The notes under the pieces were generated by a model that saw only the letters and a program-made list of their open reading frames with translations, made no database searches and was not told where the DNA came from. Shown here piece by piece: positions 6,263 through 11,854 of a DNA stretch of 11,854 nucleotides. Location of the stretch: positions 1-11,854 of the forward strand of contig DWUQ01000031.1 in assembly GCA_019120675.1 (NCBI GenBank), written 5' to 3'. Position 1 is the stretch's first letter. The number at the start of each line of letters is the position of its first letter. The translations under genes were made by a program, and so were the position numbers. The DNA comes from Candidatus Paenalcaligenes intestinipullorum (lineage in GTDB: Bacteria > Pseudomonadota > Gammaproteobacteria > Burkholderiales > Burkholderiaceae_B).

Positions 6263-7567
6263 ATGTCCATGATCCGACGTTACAGCACCCAGTCTGCCCA
6301 GTTCGATACCGAGCTGCGTGAGCTTTTGGCTTACGAGGCCGCTCAAGACGACTCCATCGAGCACGCGTGCCGCGATATTTTGCAGGGTATCAAGCAACGT
6401 GGCGATGCGGCGTTACTTGAATACGCCCAACGTTTTGATCAAACCCATGCGCAAAGCGTTTCTGAGCTTGAAATCCCTCAGTCCGAGCTGCAAGCCGCTC
6501 TGGACGGCCTACCGACCGATCAACGCCAAGCACTCGAATTGGCTGCTGAACGCATTCGCTTGTATCACGAGCACCAGCGTGCGTCCGACTGGTCTTACAC
6601 CGAAGCCGACGGTACGGTGCTGGGTCAAAAAATCACCCCTCTTGATCGGGTTGGTTTGTACGTGCCCGGTGGCAAAGCAGCGTACCCGTCTTCGGTACTC
6701 ATGAACGCTGTTCCCGCCAAGGTTGCAGGGGTTGAGCAGCTGATTATGGTAACCCCCACGCCAAACGGCGAGCGCAACCAACTGGTTTTGGCCGCTGCCG
6801 CCTTATCTGGCGTCGACCACGTCTACGCGGTCGGTGGCGCCCATGCGGTCGGTGCGTTGGCCTATGGTACAGAAACCATTCAGGCGGTGGATAAAATCGT
6901 CGGCCCTGGCAACGCCTATGTGGCCGAGGCCAAACGCCGCGTGTTTGGTACGGTTGGCATTGACATGATTGCCGGCCCCAGCGAAATCCTCATTATTTCG
7001 GATGGCAGCGCGCCAGCCGACTGGGTGGCGATGGACTTATTCTCCCAAGCCGAGCACGACGAGCTGGCCCAATCCATCTTGCTCTGCCCCGACGCGTCCT
7101 ACCTCGACCAGGTCGAAGCCGCCATCGAGCGCTTAATTACCACCATGCCTCGCGAAGCCATCATTCGTGAAAGCCTCAAAAACCGCGGTGCACTCATTCA
7201 CGTGCGGGATTTAGACGAGGCCTGTACTGTAGCGAATTATATTGCCGCTGAGCACTTGGAAATCTCCACCGAGCAGCCCGAGCGCTGGGCCGCCAAAATC
7301 CGTCATGCGGGGGCCATCTTTATGGGTCACCACAGTTCGGAGTCGTTAGGCGACTACTGCGCAGGCCCGAATCACGTGCTGCCCACCTCACGCACTGCAC
7401 GTTTTTCGTCACCCCTAGGCGTTTATGATTTTCAAAAACGCAGCAGCCTGATTAACATTTCCCCCGCGGGCGCTCAAACGCTCGGCCCTGTTGCCGCACT
7501 ACTCGCCAAAGGCGAAGGCCTCTATGCCCACGCCGCCAGCGCTGAGTATCGGCTTAAACACTCTTGA
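6263..7567 (+). CDS. hisD: Histidinol dehydrogenase (HisD)
   Basis: A 434-residue zinc enzyme for the last two steps of histidine synthesis, oxidising L-histidinol through histidinal to L-histidine with two NAD+. Family motifs are VGLYVPGGKAAYPSSVLMN (about 130-148), the signature IVGPGNAYVAEAKR (about 212-225), IDMIAGPSEILI, the DLFSQAEHDELAQ block with zinc ligands Gln262 and His265, catalytic Glu330-His331 in NYIAAEHLEI, zinc ligand Asp364 in GDYCAGPNHVLPTSRTARF, and His423 near the C-terminus. Length is normal. ATG 6263 or ATG 6269 could be used; neither has a clear Shine-Dalgarno. A 61-bp gap separates it from hisG. hisC, a frequent downstream neighbour in relatives, is missing. Confidence 0.97.
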   Translation: MSMIRRYSTQSAQFDTELRELLAYEAAQDDSIEHACRDILQGIKQRGDAALLEYAQRFDQTHAQSVSELEIPQSELQAALDGLPTDQRQALELAAERIRLYHEHQRASDWSYTEADGTVLGQKITPLDRVGLYVPGGKAAYPSSVLMNAVPAKVAGVEQLIMVTPTPNGERNQLVLAAAALSGVDHVYAVGGAHAVGALAYGTETIQAVDKIVGPGNAYVAEAKRRVFGTVGIDMIAGPSEILIISDGSAPADWVAMDLFSQAEHDELAQSILLCPDASYLDQVEAAIERLITTMPREAIIRESLKNRGALIHVRDLDEACTVANYIAAEHLEISTEQPERWAAKIRHAGAIFMGHHSSESLGDYCAGPNHVLPTSRTARFSSPLGVYDFQKRSSLINISPAGAQTLGPVAALLAKGEGLYAHAASAEYRLKHS

Positions 7568-7570
7568 TTT

Positions 7571-7587
7571 CGGTACCGTTGTTACCG
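7571..7587. repeat. Short inverted repeat in the hisD-hisB gap
   Basis: CGGTA (7571-7575) and TACCG (7583-7587) are complementary around a 7-nt loop in the 27-bp gap. It lies just before the hisB start and could fold over the ribosome-binding region. With a 5-bp stem and no T run it is a weak structure and may be chance. Confidence 0.25.
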
Positions 7588-7594
7588 CTTAGCT

Positions 7595-8182
7595 ATGCGT
7601 ACTGCTGAAGTTTCTCGTAATACCAATGAAACCCGTATTCGGGTTGCCATCAACTTAGATGGCACTGGCCGCCACACTCTCAATAGTGGGGTGCCCTTCC
7701 TCGACCACATGCTGGATCAAATCGCGCGTCATGGCCTCATTGACCTCGACATCCACTGTGATGGGGACACCCACATCGACGACCACCACTCCGTCGAAGA
7801 CATCGGCATTGCCCTTGGCCAAGCATTCGCCAAAGCCATTGGCGACAAAGCTGGTATCCGTCGTTATGGCCACGCGTATGTGCCCCTCGACGAGTCCCTC
7901 ACGCGCGTGGTGATCGATTTTTCCGGCCGTCCGGGCTTGTATTACCATGTGAATTTTTCCCGTGCACGGATTGGCAATTTCGACGTGGACTTGGCACGTG
8001 AGTTTTTCCAAGGCTTTGTGAACCACGCCAACGCTACCCTGCACATCGACAACATTCGTGGTGAAAACGCGCACCACCAATGCGAAACCATTTACAAAGC
8101 CTTTGGCCGTGCCGTGCGTATGGCACTCGAAAGCGATCCACGCAACGAAGGCGTGATCCCTTCTACCAAAGGCGTGCTCTAA
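7595..8182 (+). CDS. hisB: Imidazoleglycerol-phosphate dehydratase (HisB, monofunctional)
   Basis: A 195-residue manganese enzyme converting imidazole-glycerol phosphate to imidazole-acetol phosphate. Metal-binding and signature motifs are FLDHMLDQIARHG (about 35-47), DDHHSVEDIGIALG (about 62-75), RYGHAYVPLDE (about 90-100), His144, and GENAHHQCETIYKAFGRA (about 156-173), ending in IPSTKGVL. It has only the dehydratase domain and lacks the N-terminal histidinol-phosphate phosphatase of the E. coli fusion, so that step needs a separate enzyme not seen here. The ATG at 7595 gives the standard N-terminus but has no clear Shine-Dalgarno. A strong terminator follows its stop by 10 nt. Confidence 0.97.
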   Translation: MRTAEVSRNTNETRIRVAINLDGTGRHTLNSGVPFLDHMLDQIARHGLIDLDIHCDGDTHIDDHHSVEDIGIALGQAFAKAIGDKAGIRRYGHAYVPLDESLTRVVIDFSGRPGLYYHVNFSRARIGNFDVDLAREFFQGFVNHANATLHIDNIRGENAHHQCETIYKAFGRAVRMALESDPRNEGVIPSTKGVL

Positions 8183-8192
8183 TTTACCAACC

Positions 8193-8218
8193 GGGGGCAG
8201 CGCTTTGCCCCCTTTTTT
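8193..8218 (+). terminator. Strong intrinsic terminator between hisB and hisA
   Basis: GGGGGCA (8193-8199) pairs perfectly with TGCCCCC (8206-8212) around a 6-nt loop (GCGCTT), followed directly by six T (8213-8218). This is a textbook Rho-independent terminator for a transcript ending after hisB. It sits inside an otherwise continuous histidine gene run, 25 nt before the hisA start. Confidence 0.88.
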
Positions 8219-8243
8219 AACCACTCGTTATTCGCTCGACATC

Positions 8244-8984
8244 ATGCTTTTAATCCCCGCCATCGACCTACAAGACGGGCGTTGTGTACGCCTACGCCAA
8301 GGTGACCTCAATGACGCCACCGTATTTTCCGATGATCCAGGGGCCATGGCAGCACAATGGCTCGAACAAGGCGCGCGTCGCCTGCATTTAGTTGATTTAA
8401 ATGGTGCCGTTTCCGGCAAGCCGATCAATCGTGCGGCCATCAAAGCCATTCTCGACGAAGTCGACGAGGACGTGCCCGTACAAATTGGCGGAGGCATTCG
8501 CGACCTCGACACCATCGAAGCTTACCTTGACCAAGGCATGAGCTACGTGATTATTGGCACTGCTGCCATCAAAAACCCTGGCTTTTTACGCGATGCCTGC
8601 AGCGCCTTTCCAGGGCAGATTATCGTGGGGCTGGACGCGCGCGATGGCAAACTCGCCACCGACGGCTGGAACAAGGTAACCCGCCACGATGTCTTGGAGG
8701 TCGCTAAAAAGTTCGAAGACTATGGTTGCGAAGCCATCATCTACACCGATATTGGTCGTGATGGCATGCTCAGCGGCGTAAATATCGAGGCCACCGTAGC
8801 GTTGTCACGTCATGTCTCCATTCCGATTATCGCGTCAGGTGGTGTTGCCAACCTAAACGATATTGAAGCCTTATGTGCCGTCGAGCACGAAGGTATCGAA
8901 GGGGTGATCTTGGGCCGTAGCCTCTACGAAGGCACCTTGGATTTCTCCCAAGCCCAAAACTTTGCGGACGAGTACGATCAATGA
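8244..8984 (+). CDS. hisA: ProFAR isomerase, phosphoribosylformimino-AICAR-phosphate isomerase (HisA)
   Basis: A 246-residue (beta/alpha)8-barrel enzyme that converts ProFAR to PRFAR by an Amadori rearrangement. Catalytic Asp8 (IPAIDLQDG) and Asp131 (VGLDARDGKLATDGW) are present. Phosphate-binding glycines appear in VQIGGGIRD (about 79-87), IIASGGVAN (about 195-203) and VILGRSLYEG (about 221-230). ATG 8244 gives the normal N-terminus (MLLIPAIDLQ); the frame is open upstream to a TTG at 8205 that lies inside the terminator and is rejected. No Shine-Dalgarno is evident between the terminator and the ATG. The stop overlaps the hisF start (ATGA). hisH, the usual neighbour upstream of hisA in many relatives, is missing. 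Confidence 0.96.
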   Translation: MLLIPAIDLQDGRCVRLRQGDLNDATVFSDDPGAMAAQWLEQGARRLHLVDLNGAVSGKPINRAAIKAILDEVDEDVPVQIGGGIRDLDTIEAYLDQGMSYVIIGTAAIKNPGFLRDACSAFPGQIIVGLDARDGKLATDGWNKVTRHDVLEVAKKFEDYGCEAIIYTDIGRDGMLSGVNIEATVALSRHVSIPIIASGGVANLNDIEALCAVEHEGIEGVILGRSLYEGTLDFSQAQNFADEYDQ

Positions 8985-9763
8985 GCTCAAATACCCCTGA
9001 ATGCCGTTTAATCCCTTGCCTAGACGTTAACGCGGGTCGCGTTGTCAAAGGGGTTAATTTTGTTAACCTCGTGGACGCGGGTGACCCCGTTGAAATTGCT
9101 CAACAATACCAAGCCCAAGGCGCGGACGAGCTAACCTTACTCGACATCACCGCCACCACCGAAGACCGCGATGTGATCCTACCGATTATTCAGGCGGTTA
9201 CCGCTAAAATCACCATTCCCCTTACCGTAGGCGGCGGTGTGCGCTCCGTGGCGGACATCCAGCGCTTATTGGATGCCGGCGCCAGCAAAGTCTCCATCAA
9301 CAGCGCTGCTGTGGCGAATCCTGAGCTCGTCCGTGAGGCCGCGGCACAATTTGGTTCAGAGCGTATTATTGTGGCGATTGACGCCCGCCAACGTGAAAGC
9401 GATGGCAACACTCCCGAATGGGAGCTGGTCACTCACGGTGGTCAAAAAGGCACCGGTATCGACGCCATCGAGTGGGCACGCAAAATGGCCGAGTATGGTG
9501 CGGGCGAACTGCTGGTCACCAGCATGGATCGTGATGGGACGAAGTCGGGCTTTGATTTGGCACTGACCCGCGCCATCAGCGATGCCGTAGCCATCCCCGT
9601 TACCGCCTCTGGTGGCGTTGGCACACTCGAACACTTAGCTGAGGGCGTGCTCCAAGGTGGCGCCAGCGCGGTATTGGCCGCCAGCATCTTCCACTACGGC
9701 ACCTACACCATTGCTCAGGCCAAAGCGTATCTGGCCGAACGCGGCATTCAAGTACGAGGTTAA
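8981..9763 (+). CDS. hisF: Imidazole glycerol phosphate synthase, cyclase subunit (HisF)
   Basis: A 260-residue (beta/alpha)8-barrel protein that uses ammonia from the HisH glutaminase to turn PRFAR into imidazole-glycerol phosphate and AICAR. Catalytic Asp15 (LIPCLDVNAGRVVKG) and Asp134 (IIVAIDARQRES) are present, as are TVGGGVRSVADI (about 82-93) and TASGGVGTLEHL. The residues forming the ammonia gate in the Thermotoga enzyme (Arg5, Glu46, Lys99, Glu167) appear to be kept here as Arg9, Glu50, Lys103 and Glu171, by hand alignment. This suggests it still works with a HisH encoded elsewhere. It overlaps hisA by 4 nt, and hisI follows after 3 nt. Confidence 0.97.
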   Translation: MSSNTPECRLIPCLDVNAGRVVKGVNFVNLVDAGDPVEIAQQYQAQGADELTLLDITATTEDRDVILPIIQAVTAKITIPLTVGGGVRSVADIQRLLDAGASKVSINSAAVANPELVREAAAQFGSERIIVAIDARQRESDGNTPEWELVTHGGQKGTGIDAIEWARKMAEYGAGELLVTSMDRDGTKSGFDLALTRAISDAVAIPVTASGGVGTLEHLAEGVLQGGASAVLAASIFHYGTYTIAQAKAYLAERGIQVRG

Positions 9764-9766
9764 GGC

Positions 9767-10165
9767 ATGCAACCCGACTGGCTCGCCCACGTCCATTTCG
9801 ATGAGCAGGGCCTCATCCCCGCCATTGCCCAAGACGCCGACACGGGTCGCATCTTAATGGTCGCTTGGATGAATGCCGACGCACTTGCAGAAACCGTGGC
9901 CACTGGCCGTGGGGTGTACTGGTCACGCTCACGTCAAAAGCTCTGGCGTAAAGGCGAAGAATCCGGCCACACCCAGCAGGTGCACGAAATACGCTTGGAT
10001 TGCGATGCCGATGTCCTGTTGTTGCGTATCAAACAACAAGGCGGCATCGCCTGCCATACTGGTCGTGAAAGCTGCTTTTACCAAAAGCTCGTAATGACCA
10101 ATGACTCACCTAGATGGCAAACCGTAGACCCTGTTCTCAAAGACCCACAGCACATTTATGAGTAA
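9767..10165 (+). CDS. hisI: Phosphoribosyl-AMP cyclohydrolase (HisI)
   Basis: A 132-residue monofunctional cyclohydrolase that opens the adenine ring of phosphoribosyl-AMP in histidine synthesis. Motifs are ILMVAWMNADAL (about 29-40), the YWSRSRQKLWRKGEESGHTQ stretch (about 51-70), the metal-binding LDCDADVLLL with Asp78, Asp80 and Asp82, and ACHTGRESCFY with zinc-ligand cysteines 96 and 103. It is separate from HisE, unlike the fused enzyme of enterobacteria. It starts 3 nt after hisF and overlaps hisE by 8 nt, so translation is probably coupled across this block. Confidence 0.97.
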   Translation: MQPDWLAHVHFDEQGLIPAIAQDADTGRILMVAWMNADALAETVATGRGVYWSRSRQKLWRKGEESGHTQQVHEIRLDCDADVLLLRIKQQGGIACHTGRESCFYQKLVMTNDSPRWQTVDPVLKDPQHIYE

Positions 10166-10502
10166 ACTACCTAGCGATCACGTTTTAGCCCAAATCGCTG
10201 ACGTATTAGCCACGCGTCTTCCACAAAACGGTGGCGATCCCGACACCTCTTATGCGGCACGCCTGCTCGCCAAGGCTCCGGATGCGTTTTTAAAGAAAAT
10301 CGGCGAAGAAGCCTGTGAGCTCGTGATGGCAGCCAAAGACAATACCCCCGATCGTATTGTTGCCGAAACGGCGGATCTTTGGTTTCATTGTCTTGTGGCC
10401 TTAACCCACTACGGTTTACGGCCGGAGGATGTCTTAGCCGAGCTCGCCAAACGCCAAGGCCTCTCGGGGCTTGACGAAAAGGCCCAGCGTATCCAAACCT
10501 AA
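10158..10502 (+). CDS. hisE: Phosphoribosyl-ATP pyrophosphohydrolase (HisE)
   Basis: A 114-residue all-alpha pyrophosphohydrolase (MazG-like superfamily) that converts phosphoribosyl-ATP to phosphoribosyl-AMP and pyrophosphate. The metal-binding motif KKIGEEACELVMAAKD (about 46-61, with Glu50, Glu51 and Glu54) and the second motif ETADLWFHCLVAL (about 70-82, Glu70 and Asp73) are intact. PDTSYAARLL near residues 28-37 is also typical. The ATG lies inside the end of hisI (8-nt overlap). It is the last histidine gene of the run; a 59-bp gap without a terminator separates it from the HIT gene. Confidence 0.97.
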   Translation: MSKLPSDHVLAQIADVLATRLPQNGGDPDTSYAARLLAKAPDAFLKKIGEEACELVMAAKDNTPDRIVAETADLWFHCLVALTHYGLRPEDVLAELAKRQGLSGLDEKAQRIQT

Positions 10503-10520
10503 ACCACAAAGGCGCCACCT

Positions 10521-10565
10521 ATGATTTTGCTTCATTCATTCTTTTGGGGGCAGAGTACACTATGA
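10521..10565 (+). CDS. Possible 14-codon leader ORF upstream of the HIT gene
   Basis: ATG at 10521 opens a 14-codon frame (MILLHSFFWGQSTL) ending in a TGA that overlaps the HIT-gene ATG as ATGA. AAAGG at 10508-10512, 8 nt upstream, is a plausible Shine-Dalgarno. It could couple translation of hit to that of hisE, or be chance. There is no evidence that the peptide has a function. Confidence 0.25.
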   Translation: MILLHSFFWGQSTL

Positions 10566-10930
10566 GTCATGACTGTTTATTTTGTAAAATTGTTCAAGGG
10601 CAAATACCCGCCACTAAGGTCTTTGAGAACGACGAATTTTTAGCGTTCAAGGACATCCAGCCTGCGGCCCCTGTACATATTTTGCTGGTTCCTAAACACC
10701 ATGTGGTGTCGATGCAGCACGTTGAGGCGGACGATGCCCAATGGCTTGGTAAAATGATGAGTCTCGTACCGCAAGTCGCTGCCGAAAATGGCTGTCGCCC
10801 CGGTGCCGAAGGCGGTTTTCGAGTGGTCATCAACAGTGGCCACGATGGCGGTCAAGAAATTGATCACCTACATGTACATATCCTCGGGGGTGCACGCCCC
10901 TGGAAAGCAACTGCACCCGCAGTTTCTTAA
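10562..10930 (+). CDS. HIT-family (HinT-like) purine nucleoside phosphoramidase
   Basis: A 122-residue histidine-triad protein of the HinT branch, which hydrolyses adenosine phosphoramidates and aminoacyl-adenylate-like substrates. It begins CLFCKIVQGQIPATKV, has the FKDIQPAAPVHILLVPKHH segment (about 29-47), and the histidine triad DHLHVHILGG (His102, His104 and His106) near the C-terminus. Cys5 and Cys8 with a histidine may bind zinc, as in some relatives. ATG 10562 is chosen: the in-frame TTG at 10544 would add six residues and lies at the likely GGGGGCAGAG ribosome-binding stretch. The gene between hisE and tatA is a familiar arrangement in betaproteobacteria, but a link to either pathway is not established. 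Confidence 0.94.
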   Translation: MSHDCLFCKIVQGQIPATKVFENDEFLAFKDIQPAAPVHILLVPKHHVVSMQHVEADDAQWLGKMMSLVPQVAAENGCRPGAEGGFRVVINSGHDGGQEIDHLHVHILGGARPWKATAPAVS

Positions 10931-10947
10931 ATTAAACGGAGCGCATT

Positions 10948-11193
10948 ATGGGTTCATTTAGTATTTGGCACTGGTTAGTGGTGCTGTTAATTGTGGTGCT
11001 GGTGTTTGGCACTAAAAAATTGCGCAACGTCGGTGAAGACCTAGGCGGTGCCGTCAAAGGCTTTAAAAAAGGTATGGACGAAGCCGAAACCGAGCACAAG
11101 GCCCAACGTGAAAGCCTTGAAACCGAAGCGCGTACTGACGAAGCACGCACCGTCGACGTAGACGCCAAAGAAAAACAGCATCAGCAGCCCTAA
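10948..11193 (+). CDS. tatA: Twin-arginine translocase subunit TatA
   Basis: An 81-residue TatA protein. A short membrane helix at about residues 4-20 (FSIWHWLVVLLIVVLVF) is followed by the conserved hinge FGTKKL, an amphipathic helix (about 26-45, GEDLGGAVKGFKKGM) and a charged tail rich in Glu and Lys. TatA polymerises in the inner membrane to form the path for folded twin-arginine substrates once TatBC has bound them. The Shine-Dalgarno GGAG (10938-10941) lies 6 nt before the ATG. tatB follows after 24 bp, and tatC is expected just beyond the window. Confidence 0.96.
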   Translation: MGSFSIWHWLVVLLIVVLVFGTKKLRNVGEDLGGAVKGFKKGMDEAETEHKAQRESLETEARTDEARTVDVDAKEKQHQQP

Positions 11194-11217
11194 GCGCTTG
11201 CCCACACTGGAACCGGT

Positions 11218-11854
11218 ATGTTTGGCATTAGCTTTAGCGAGCTGCTCTTAATTGGCGTCATCGCCCTCATCGTATTAGGGCCTGAGCGCCTGCCCCGAGT
11301 GGCCCGTACAGCGGGCCACTTGCTGGGCCGTGCCCAACGCTACGTCAACGACGTCAAATCCGACATCGAGCGAGAAATCAATCTCAACGAGGTTAATTCT
11401 CTCAAAAAACAATTCCAAGAAGCCTCCGACTCCGTTAAGCAATCGGTCAGCAAAGCAGTCGAGGACGTGCGCACGCCCTTGGACGAAGCGCGCCAAGCGG
11501 TCAACACCACAACCGAAGAGCTTAAAAAGCCCTTTGTGGACATTCAGGACTCTGTCACCAAGGTCAGCGAGCAGGTCAAAGACCCTCTTGCCGAAGCACG
11601 CAAGGCGGTGTCCGAGCTGTCTAACTCCATTACGAAGCTGCCTGACGGCGATACCCCTTCTCCGGAAAGCCAACTGGCTGCGCCCAACGTGCCAGCCGAT
11701 ACGGCTCAGCAGGCAACGTCCACAGCCGCTCCTGAACCCATTACCGGGGCCGCCTCGTCAGTCAGCGATGACACCACATCGCAAGCCATCACGCAGGCTG
11801 CCCCCCAACAGCCAGCATCTGAGCCTATGGACACCACCCGAAGCTCACTGGCTT
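11218..11854 (+). CDS. tatB: Twin-arginine translocase subunit TatB (3' end beyond the window)
   Basis: An open frame with no stop before the window ends, at least 212 residues, so the protein is longer than the 171-residue E. coli TatB. It starts MFGISFSELLLIG with a membrane helix to about residue 20, then the TatB-type hinge LGPERLPRVARTAG and an amphipathic helix. Residues about 45-140 are helical and charged. Within them, 84-137 form three 18-residue repeats with Pro at 87, 105 and 123. From about 141 the tail is disordered, rich in Pro, Ala, Ser, Thr and Gln. TatB binds TatC and receives twin-arginine signal peptides. A GGA at 11209-11211 precedes the ATG by 6 nt. Confidence 0.94.
   Translation, partial: MFGISFSELLLIGVIALIVLGPERLPRVARTAGHLLGRAQRYVNDVKSDIEREINLNEVNSLKKQFQEASDSVKQSVSKAVEDVRTPLDEARQAVNTTTEELKKPFVDIQDSVTKVSEQVKDPLAEARKAVSELSNSITKLPDGDTPSPESQLAAPNVPADTAQQATSTAAPEPITGAASSVSDDTTSQAITQAAPQQPASEPMDTTRSSLA

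Noticed and set aside
7655..8224. 189-codon open frame on the minus strand opposite hisB
   Set aside because: It lies antisense to a clear hisB, its translation shows no recognisable domain, and its openness follows from the codon bias of the real gene.
8205..8243. Upstream in-frame TTG extension of hisA
   Set aside because: The start would lie inside the terminator loop, and HisA normally begins at the MLLIPAIDLQ methionine.
9237..9566. 109-codon plus-strand frame inside hisF
   Set aside because: It is an out-of-frame shadow of hisF with low-complexity translation and no domain.
1..11854. CRISPR arrays, tRNA or rRNA genes, insertion sequences, phage or attachment sites
   Set aside because: Looked for on both strands. 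No regularly spaced direct repeats, transposase-like genes, terminal inverted repeats or RNA-gene signatures were found; the window is nearly all housekeeping coding sequence.

Overview
This is a chromosomal housekeeping region of a betaproteobacterium, most likely Burkholderiales and close to Alcaligenaceae. That placement is inferred from gene order (mla genes, an ABC exporter, ibaG, murA, his genes, hit, tat), a short-form HisG, a dehydratase-only HisB, separate hisI and hisE, and moderately GC-rich codon use. All genes lie on the + strand, coding density is very high, and no RNA gene, mobile element or CRISPR array is visible.

Positions 1-2251 hold the Mla lipid-transport genes: the 3' end of mlaE, then mlaD, mlaA and mlaC. 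They encode inner-membrane, periplasmic and outer-membrane parts of the system that keeps phospholipids out of the outer leaflet. No mlaB follows mlaC. A 114-bp gap there holds two hairpins, and the second looks like an intrinsic terminator.

Positions 2366-5511 hold a two-gene ABC-2 exporter (YadG/YadH type), a BolA-family gene (ibaG type) and murA, all tightly spaced or overlapping.

Positions 5515-10502 hold seven histidine genes: hisG, hisD, hisB, hisA, hisF, hisI and hisE. hisA through hisE are tightly coupled (ATGA overlap, 3-nt gap, 8-nt overlap). hisG, hisD and hisB are separated by short gaps that contain inverted repeats, and a strong intrinsic terminator sits between hisB and hisA. 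hisC and hisH, which often lie in this cluster in related bacteria, are absent, as are hisZ and a histidinol-phosphate phosphatase. The pathway must be completed from other loci.

Positions 10562-11854 hold a HIT-family hydrolase gene, tatA, and tatB, which runs off the window. tatB shows an 18-residue tandem repeat in its helical region.

I see no wholly new system. The most notable signals are the terminator-like hairpins placed 13-25 nt upstream of start codons exactly where mlaB and hisH are missing from the expected order, and the TatB repeat.
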